Source: Actinomycetota bacterium (lineage in GTDB: Bacteria; Cyanobacteriota; Vampirovibrionia; Obscuribacterales; Obscuribacteraceae). From it: a DNA stretch of 6,093 bases. The notes under the pieces are model-generated. The model did not search any database. It saw nothing but the letters and a program-made list of their open reading frames with translations, and had not been told where the DNA came from. Where the stretch lies: contig CAJCIF010000020.1 of assembly GCA_903970355.1 (NCBI GenBank), positions 1-6,093 of the forward strand. Reading direction: 5' to 3'. Shown here piece by piece: positions 1 to 4,195 of this stretch (position 1 is the stretch's first letter; each line of letters opens with the position of its first letter). Position numbers and translations under genes: made by a program.

Positions 1-1886
1 TGAAGCAGCAGCTTGCCGAAGTTTTCGTCATTCAGGTTTTGCTTATATAGATTGAGTGATTTCAGTTGAGGCAAAAATTTGCTTTTCAATAGTGCTTCAA
101 CCGTAATCAAGCCGTCACCATGCAAGTTCAAATCGCTGAGCAGTGGAAACTGGTCCAGATACGTAATTACTTTATTGGTAAGTTTTCCATTATCGCTCAG
201 ATCAAGGCTGCTTAAGTTCTTTAGCGGTAGCAACAGGCGAATGCTATCGTCTTCAAGTCTAAGATCAGCGAGCCCCAGTTTGGTTAGGTTATGTAATTTT
301 GCAATCTGTTCTAAAGTCTCACTAGTCAACATTGGTGAATTGGGATCCTTCGATGGTCTTTTGTCATAACGCCCGAGATCGAGATCCGTTAATGTCTGCA
401 TTTCTCCGAGCTTAGATAAGCCTTTGTTTGTTACCCAGCTGTTTCTCAAAGACAGTGAGGGCATTTGAACGCTCTTGATATAGTCAAATACGATATCGCC
501 GATGCGAGTTTCATTTAAACGCAAGCCGGCAATAGATTTGTGTTTTGAAATCTCCACCAGTTCATCTTTAGTTACTGTAGTGAAACTGAGTTCGACTGGT
601 TCACGTTCTCTTATATAAGATCGGATAAGTCCGACCATTACCGGGCGTGCCGTTGGTGGACCCTCTTGCAGCAATTCGTCTCCTTCGTCCTTCTCTCGGA
701 TGGCTGAAGGCGACTGAGCATTTATCTGATTTTTTAATTTGTCGAAATACGGATCCGACTTCGTTGATTGTTTATCGACTCCACTTTGAGTGGCGTAATT
801 CAAGCCAAACAATCCAAGTATGCCTAGAACTAAAAGAGCAATCACACATATCAACAAGGTATTCTTCCGCGGGCCCTCGTTTGACCACCGCAAGCTACTC
901 TCAGCAATTTGCCCCTGTGAGGAAGCAGTGATCGCTTCGCCCAAATCTGAGAAATTTTGAAAACGCATTTGCGGATCTTTTTCCAGCGTTTTAGCAACAA
1001 GTATTTCCAGGCTATTGGGAAACTTTTTCCCTAAGGCTGCCTCTTTTAGAGGCAGAGGCTTATCATGCATTTGCATACTTAGCGTCTCTACCAAATTTTT
1101 GCCTTGCAGCGGTGGCGACCCGGTAAGCATTTCGTAAATGATGCATCCAGTTGAGTAAATGTCCGTTCGATGATCCGGCATAGAACCCGAAGCTTGCTCA
1201 GGACTCATGTAGGTAGGACTGCCAAAAATGTCTCCCGTTTTCGTAAGCGTTGCGTCCGAAGCTACTTCGACCCGCGCAATTTTGGCAATTCCAAAATCGA
1301 CAATCTTCACTTTGTTTTTGCCATCCGCCGTTCGCGTGAGCATAATGTTGCTCGGTTTAAGATCTCGGTGCAATATTCCGGCTTGATGCGCGTGTTCCAT
1401 GCCAGAACATATTTGCAGAGCTATGCGCATACTTTCTGCAATTGAAAGGGCGCCTCTTTTTGATATCAGTTCCGAAAGGCTGAATCCATCGACGTATTCC
1501 ATAACCATATAAGGACTGCCATTATTGGCGACACCAAACTCCATTACACCGATGATGTTAGGGTGGCTTAGCTTACTAACAGCCTTTCCTTCTCGCTGGA
1601 ATCTTTGCACATCCTCAGCGGTCATTCTGTTTCTCAACAATACCTTTATGGCGACGACGCGATCCATAATGCGATGCCGAGCTTTGTAGATCGCTCCCAT
1701 CCCACCTTTTCCAATCACTCCCTGGATCTCATATTGAGGGAAGGACAGATCCTCTTCTGCGCCGCTCGCTGACAATGGTGTGCCGTCAGTGGGGCAGAAG
1801 GAAACGTTATCTGCATAAGTATTCTCACAGACCAAACAGCGTTTGCCTGTGGTTAGAGTTTTGTCAAAGGTATTTTCGGAGGTCAC
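1..1886 (-). CDS. Membrane-anchored Hanks-type Ser/Thr protein kinase with N-terminal Cys knuckle and C-terminal leucine-rich repeats (3' end outside window)
   Basis: Seen: 628 codons are open from a GTG at 1886 to the left edge. An in-frame TAA at 1890-1892 lies just upstream, so no earlier start is possible. The next in-frame ATG falls inside the glycine loop. No Shine-Dalgarno is visible. Domain order: a Cys knuckle at residues 17-38 (C17-x2-C20, C31-P-T-D-G); the kinase domain at about 52-320; one membrane segment at about 343-363; a polar linker; then about seven leucine-rich repeats from roughly 452 to the edge. All catalytic marks are present: glycine loop G59-K-G-G-M-G64, K81 (VAIK), E99, HRDLKPSN at 173-180, DFG at 197-199 and the SPEQ activation-segment end at 228-231, so an active ATP-dependent kinase is expected. 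Family knowledge: PknB-like kinases signal across the membrane through a C-terminal sensor, here predicted to be extracytoplasmic. Inferred: the repeats bind a protein or peptide ligand. The real substrate is unknown. Confidence 0.95.
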   Translation of the reverse strand, partial: MTSENTFDKTLTTGKRCLVCENTYADNVSFCPTDGTPLSASGAEEDLSFPQYEIQGVIGKGGMGAIYKARHRIMDRVVAIKVLLRNRMTAEDVQRFQREGKAVSKLSHPNIIGVMEFGVANNGSPYMVMEYVDGFSLSELISKRGALSIAESMRIALQICSGMEHAHQAGILHRDLKPSNIMLTRTADGKNKVKIVDFGIAKIARVEVASDATLTKTGDIFGSPTYMSPEQASGSMPDHRTDIYSTGCIIYEMLTGSPPLQGKNLVETLSMQMHDKPLPLKEAALGKKFPNSLEILVAKTLEKDPQMRFQNFSDLGEAITASSQGQIAESSLRWSNEGPRKNTLLICVIALLVLGILGLFGLNYATQSGVDKQSTKSDPYFDKLKNQINAQSPSAIREKDEGDELLQEGPPTARPVMVGLIRSYIREREPVELSFTTVTKDELVEISKHKSIAGLRLNETRIGDIVFDYIKSVQMPSLSLRNSWVTNKGLSKLGEMQTLTDLDLGRYDKRPSKDPNSPMLTSETLEQIAKLHNLTKLGLADLRLEDDSIRLLLPLKNLSSLDLSDNGKLTNKVITYLDQFPLLSDLNLHGDGLITVEALLKSKFLPQLKSLNLYKQNLNDENFGKLLL

Positions 1887-2054
1887 CGATTAAATGGCGA
1901 ATTCAATTGCACTTTAGGGGACTTCATCAGCGCTTCTACCATTGTAACCGCTAACCACCTTATACGAGTTCAGCCTCAACGCCCAGGTATGGCGAAACGT
2001 CCCAGTAATCAAGGGGTTGCGCTCTTTTTAGGTCAAATGGAATAATCCTCGGAA
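1887..2054. promoter_or_regulatory. Divergent intergenic region between kinase and transporter
   Basis: These 168 bases separate two divergently transcribed genes, so both promoters should lie here, but none stands out. For the kinase, TACAAT (minus strand of 1941-1946) is a good -10 box about 55 bases before the GTG, without a recognisable -35. For the transporter, AATAAT at 2041-2046 with TTGCGC at 2017-2022 (18-base spacer) is possible. It would put transcription start almost on the ATG at 2055, implying a leaderless message or the later ATG at 2103. No convincing operator or hairpin was found. Confidence 0.3.
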
Positions 2055-3335
2055 ATGCCAAATAGACTGTCTTCGAACCTGCCACCAACTTCTAATCGTT
2101 CGATGATGTGGAGGGTCATTCAGGTCTCCAGCGGCAATTTTCTGGAGATGTACGACTTCTTTGTTTTCGCGTACTTCGCTCATGCGATAGGAAAAACGTT
2201 TTTTCCAGCAGAAAGTGAGTTTGCTTCGCTCATGATGTCGTTCATGACCTTTGGCGCTGGTTTTCTAATGCGACCCCTGGGTGCAATTATTCTGGGATCG
2301 TTTATAGATAGACATGGACGCAGAGCTGGATTGATACTGACTCTGCTTCTCATGGCAGTAGGTACACTCACGATCGCTTTCACGCCCGGGTATGCCACCA
2401 TCGGTATATTCGCTCCGCTTCTAGTTGTTGCGGGGCGACTCGTGCAAGGCTTTTCCGCAGGAGCAGAGTTAGGTGGTGTGTCGGTTTATTTATCTGAAAT
2501 GGCAACGCATGAGAACAGAGGTTTTTATGTGAGCTGGCAATCAGGCAGCCAGCAAATTGCAGTTGTATTTGTTTCTGTTGTTGGATTTATCCTCAACTCC
2601 TATTTTTCTGCTGAGCAGGTCGATGCATGGGCCTGGCGCATTCCATTCCTGATCGGATGCCTGATCATTCCGATGATATTTGCTTTGCGCGAAGGTCTCC
2701 CGGAAACAGAGGAATTTGCATCCCGACAAGACCATCTTAAAACTGCAGAAATTTTGCAAGGCATTCTCTTGAACTGGCAGACCATCCTGACGGGAATGCT
2801 ATTCGTAATAATGACCACGATTTCGTTTTACTTCATTACAGCCTATACGCCCACATTCGGCCATGTAGTGTTGAAAGTGGACGACAAAAGCAATCTAATT
2901 GTGCTCGCCTGTGTTGGTATCACCAATCTTCTGTGGGTGGTCTGCTCCGGAGCATTGTCCGATCGTATCGGTCGCAGGCCGATCTTGCTTGCTTCAACCA
3001 TATTGGGATTGCTTACGTTTTTCCCCGCGCTTTTCTGGCTAACAAACAGTCCCTCATTCTGGAGCCTGCTAACAGTCGAACTCTGGTTCTCTTTTATCTA
3101 CGGAACTTACAATGGTGCAGCAATAGTTTTCCTCACCGAATTCATGCCACCTTATGTTCGAACGGCCGGATTCTCAATTGCTTACAGTCTCGCCACTGCT
3201 TTCTTCGGTGGATTCACGCCTGCTGTTTGCCTCTATTTGATACACGCCACCGGCAGTCACTTCATGCCGGGACTCTGGCTTATGTTCGGAGCCGCATGCG
3301 GACTAACCGCAACATGCATTACGGCACGGCGTTGA
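2055..3335 (+). CDS. citA: MFS citrate/tricarballylate:H+ symporter (CitA/TcuC type, metabolite:H+ symporter family)
   Basis: A 426-residue, strongly hydrophobic protein of the usual length for a 12-helix MFS carrier in the inner membrane. Seen: GNFLEMYDFF in helix 1 (residues 27-36); the loop 2-3 signature G81-SFIDRHGRR-90, repeated between helices 8 and 9 as G299-ALSDRIGRR-308; and RLVQGFSAGAELGG at 128-141. From memory these and the flanking segments (EFASLM, GFLMRP, SWQS, TFYFITxYTPT-like, MPxYVRTxGFS-like) match the CitA/TcuC carriers closely, so import of citrate, tricarballylate or a related tricarboxylate with protons is the best guess. Substrate choice within the group cannot be read from sequence. 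Start: ATG 2055 has only a weak GGA upstream; ATG 2103 is an alternative, but the earlier start gives an N-terminus nearer the family's length. The C-terminus ends slightly early, soon after the last helix. No tricarballylate dehydrogenase (tcuA/tcuB) or citrate-using enzyme gene lies beside it. Confidence 0.93.
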   Translation: MPNRLSSNLPPTSNRSMMWRVIQVSSGNFLEMYDFFVFAYFAHAIGKTFFPAESEFASLMMSFMTFGAGFLMRPLGAIILGSFIDRHGRRAGLILTLLLMAVGTLTIAFTPGYATIGIFAPLLVVAGRLVQGFSAGAELGGVSVYLSEMATHENRGFYVSWQSGSQQIAVVFVSVVGFILNSYFSAEQVDAWAWRIPFLIGCLIIPMIFALREGLPETEEFASRQDHLKTAEILQGILLNWQTILTGMLFVIMTTISFYFITAYTPTFGHVVLKVDDKSNLIVLACVGITNLLWVVCSGALSDRIGRRPILLASTILGLLTFFPALFWLTNSPSFWSLLTVELWFSFIYGTYNGAAIVFLTEFMPPYVRTAGFSIAYSLATAFFGGFTPAVCLYLIHATGSHFMPGLWLMFGAACGLTATCITARR

Positions 3336-3360
3336 TAATAGATTGTCATGAATCTATCAT
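3332..3360 (+). promoter_or_regulatory. Sigma70-type promoter for the small secreted-protein genes
   Basis: TTGATA at 3332-3337 (5 of 6 to TTGACA) and TATCAT at 3355-3360 (5 of 6 to TATAAT) are separated by exactly 17 bases. Transcription would begin near 3367, about 24 bases before the ATG at 3391. The -35 box overlaps the transporter's TGA stop at 3333-3335. The small genes therefore probably form their own transcript, although read-through from the transporter is not excluded. Identified by eye only. Confidence 0.62.
3338..3357. promoter_or_regulatory. Candidate operator: 7+7 dyad across promoter spacer and -10 box
   Basis: A perfect inverted repeat, ATAGATT-N6-AATCTAT, has its right arm covering half of the -10 box. 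With one mismatch (3337/3358) the symmetry extends two more pairs, to 3335 and 3360. A dimeric repressor bound here would block RNA polymerase. As RNA it would be an A/U-rich hairpin with no following U-run, so an intrinsic terminator for the transporter is the less likely reading. Confidence 0.42.
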
Positions 3361-3390
3361 TGCTGAGCTTACTTAAATGGGGCTAATCTA

Positions 3391-3747
3391 ATGAAATCGA
3401 CCAAAATAATCGCGTCGTTCACGCTCGCAGCGGCCATCGGAATTATGGCAGCAGATGTAGCTTCTGCTCTTCCTCGTCGAGTACGAGACAGAGAAGCGGC
3501 AACTGCTGCAACTGCTGCAACAGTGAAAGCAGCTGAAACTGACAACGGCGATCAATCCGTTCATCAAACCAACAAGGAAACTCGCGATCAAAAGTGGGAC
3601 AACGCTAGTCCCAATCAGAAAGCAGCAACATACAATGTTGCAAAATCCGCACACACAAAGAACGAAACGCAAAAGGCAGATGTTGATGCGGCAGCAACAG
3701 AAAAAGCTTCCTCGGACAAAGGCTTAGAGCGACGTAGACGCAGATAA
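3391..3747 (+). CDS. Small secreted low-complexity protein, paralogous signal peptide copy 1 (function unknown)
   Basis: 118 residues. Seen: a classical Sec signal peptide (K2, K5; hydrophobic core about 6-21; cleavage site A24-S-A26), leaving a mature protein of 92 residues. The mature part starts with an Arg-rich patch (LPRRVRDR), then an Ala/Thr repeat (AATAATAAT, 36-44). A polar, probably disordered middle follows, with one tryptophan in the motif WDNASPNQK (69-77), and the protein ends LERRRRR. There is no cysteine and no known domain. The start is well supported: GGGG at 3379-3382 lies 8 bases upstream, behind a near-consensus promoter. The gene below begins 21 bases after this stop with the same first seven codons. 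Export is confident. The basic ends suggest contact with an anionic surface, nucleic acid or envelope polymer, but that is speculation. Family unknown. Confidence 0.82.
   Translation: MKSTKIIASFTLAAAIGIMAADVASALPRRVRDREAATAATAATVKAAETDNGDQSVHQTNKETRDQKWDNASPNQKAATYNVAKSAHTKNETQKADVDAAATEKASSDKGLERRRRR
3499..3521 (+). repeat. Short in-frame 9-base tandem repeat (gcaactgct)
   Basis: The unit gcaactgct occurs twice and is followed by a partial third copy, coding Ala-Thr-Ala three-residue units at residues 37-44 of the first small secreted protein. Being a multiple of three, changes in copy number by slippage would lengthen or shorten the protein without breaking the frame. Confidence 0.7.
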
Positions 3748-3756
3748 CATCTAAAT

Positions 3757-3763
3757 AAAGAGG
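3757..3763 (+). promoter_or_regulatory. Ribosome binding site of second small secreted gene
   Basis: AAAGAGG lies 5 bases before the ATG at 3769. It is stronger than the GGGG of the upstream gene, supporting independent translation of a downstream gene on the same message. Confidence 0.6.
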
Positions 3764-3768
3764 CTCAT

Positions 3769-4008
3769 ATGAAATCGACCAAAATAATCATGGCATTCAC
3801 AATTGCAGCGACCATCGGAGTCGTAGCATTAGTTGGGGCTTCGGCGCACCCAGGTCATCACCACAAGGATAAAGGCGCAGCATCTGCCACAGATACTAAT
3901 GGTGGTGCCGCAAATTCCGCGAATACTCAGAAAGAAGAAAACAAGGCAAACTTAAATACATCCACGCCGCCTGCGCAAAAATCCTCTCCGTCAGGACATA
4001 AGAAGTAA
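3769..4008 (+). CDS. Small secreted His-start low-complexity protein, paralogous signal peptide copy 2 (function unknown)
   Basis: 79 residues. Seen: the signal peptide (1-26, ending G-A-S-A) aligns without gaps to that of the preceding gene. By hand count 17 of 26 residues and 59 of 78 bases are the same, with the first 21 bases identical. After the cleavage site all similarity stops. The mature 53 residues begin HPGHHHKDKG, then continue as an Ala/Asn/Ser/Thr/Lys-rich, probably unfolded chain with no Cys, Trp, Tyr or Phe, ending SGHKK. The four histidines within six residues of the new N-terminus could bind Ni, Cu or Zn, as ATCUN-like or His-rich N-termini do; this is inference only. Spacing and the shared promoter point to a two-gene operon. 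No known family was recognised. Confidence 0.8.
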   Translation: MKSTKIIMAFTIAATIGVVALVGASAHPGHHHKDKGAASATDTNGGAANSANTQKEENKANLNTSTPPAQKSSPSGHKK

Positions 4009-4010
4009 TA

Positions 4011-4036
4011 GCCTGCCTAAAAACCAGGGCGCTTTT
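4011..4036 (+). terminator. Weak intrinsic terminator candidate after the small secreted genes
   Basis: Just after the second small gene, GCCTG can pair with CAGGGC (one bulged G) around an A-rich loop, followed by GC and a run of only four T. The stem is short and the T-run poor, but the position is right for ending the two-gene transcript. Confidence 0.28.
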
Positions 4037-4110
4037 AACAACTCCGAAAGGTCTTTAACAACTTTGCAACGTCATCTGAGCCTATTTAGCTTAGATTGAT
4101 GCTGTTAAAG
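4034..4110. repeat. TTTAACAACT direct repeat (20-base period) with an inverted third half-site
   Basis: TTTAACAACT is exact at 4034-4043 and 4054-4063, starting 20 bases apart, close to two helical turns. CTTTAACA of the second copy (4053-4060) recurs inverted as TGTTAAAG at 4103-4110. The group lies between the small secreted genes and the large frame, so it could be a binding site array for a regulator of the downstream gene. The regulator is unknown. Confidence 0.4.
4064..4092 (+). promoter_or_regulatory. Weak promoter candidate for the large downstream gene
   Basis: TTGCAA at 4064-4069 (-35-like, 4 of 6) is 17 bases from TAGCTT at 4087-4092 (-10-like, 3 of 6). The -35-like box directly abuts the second TTTAACAACT copy, as expected for an activator-assisted promoter, but the -10 is poor. 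Confidence 0.2.
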
Positions 4111-4128
4111 GTTGTTGTCCTTGGCGTA

Positions 4129-4167
4129 GCAATTCCAGTCTGGAAGACCCGGACTGGAAATCTTTGC
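4129..4167 (+). promoter_or_regulatory. Leader hairpin before the large gene
   Basis: TTCCAGTC (4133-4140) pairs perfectly with GACTGGAA (4152-4159). The stem extends by GCAA (4129-4132) with TTGC (4164-4167) across a 4-base bulge. A nested shorter pairing, TTCC (4133-4136) with GGAA (4142-4145), uses the same left arm, so two structures exclude each other. It ends about 14 bases before the GGGG ribosome-site candidate and has no T-run after it, so a leader RNA element fits better than a terminator. Confidence 0.38.
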
Positions 4168-4180
4168 TATTGCATCAATT

Positions 4181-4195
4181 GGGGTTCGTCGATTG
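4181..4195 (+). promoter_or_regulatory. Ribosome binding site and TTG start that decide the large gene's beginning
   Basis: The long frame opens after a TAG at 4127-4129 and has no ATG or GTG before its conserved-looking body. TTG at 4193 is the only common start codon near the front with an upstream purine run: GGGG at 4181-4184 with an 8-base gap, the same run and spacing as at the first small secreted gene. Confidence 0.5.

Noticed and set aside
79..1445. Plus-strand open frames at 79-369, 647-931 and 1170-1445
   Set aside because: They lie opposite the kinase, whose full catalytic motifs and LRR pattern show the minus strand is coding.
2933..3376. 147-codon plus-strand frame inside the transporter
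   Set aside because: The overlapping frame encodes conserved MFS motifs; this one has no recognisable content or ribosome site.
3388..3672. Cys-rich reading frame on the minus strand opposite the first small secreted gene
   Set aside because: Mirror of an Ala/Thr-rich coding sequence; the forward frame has the promoter, ribosome site and signal peptide.
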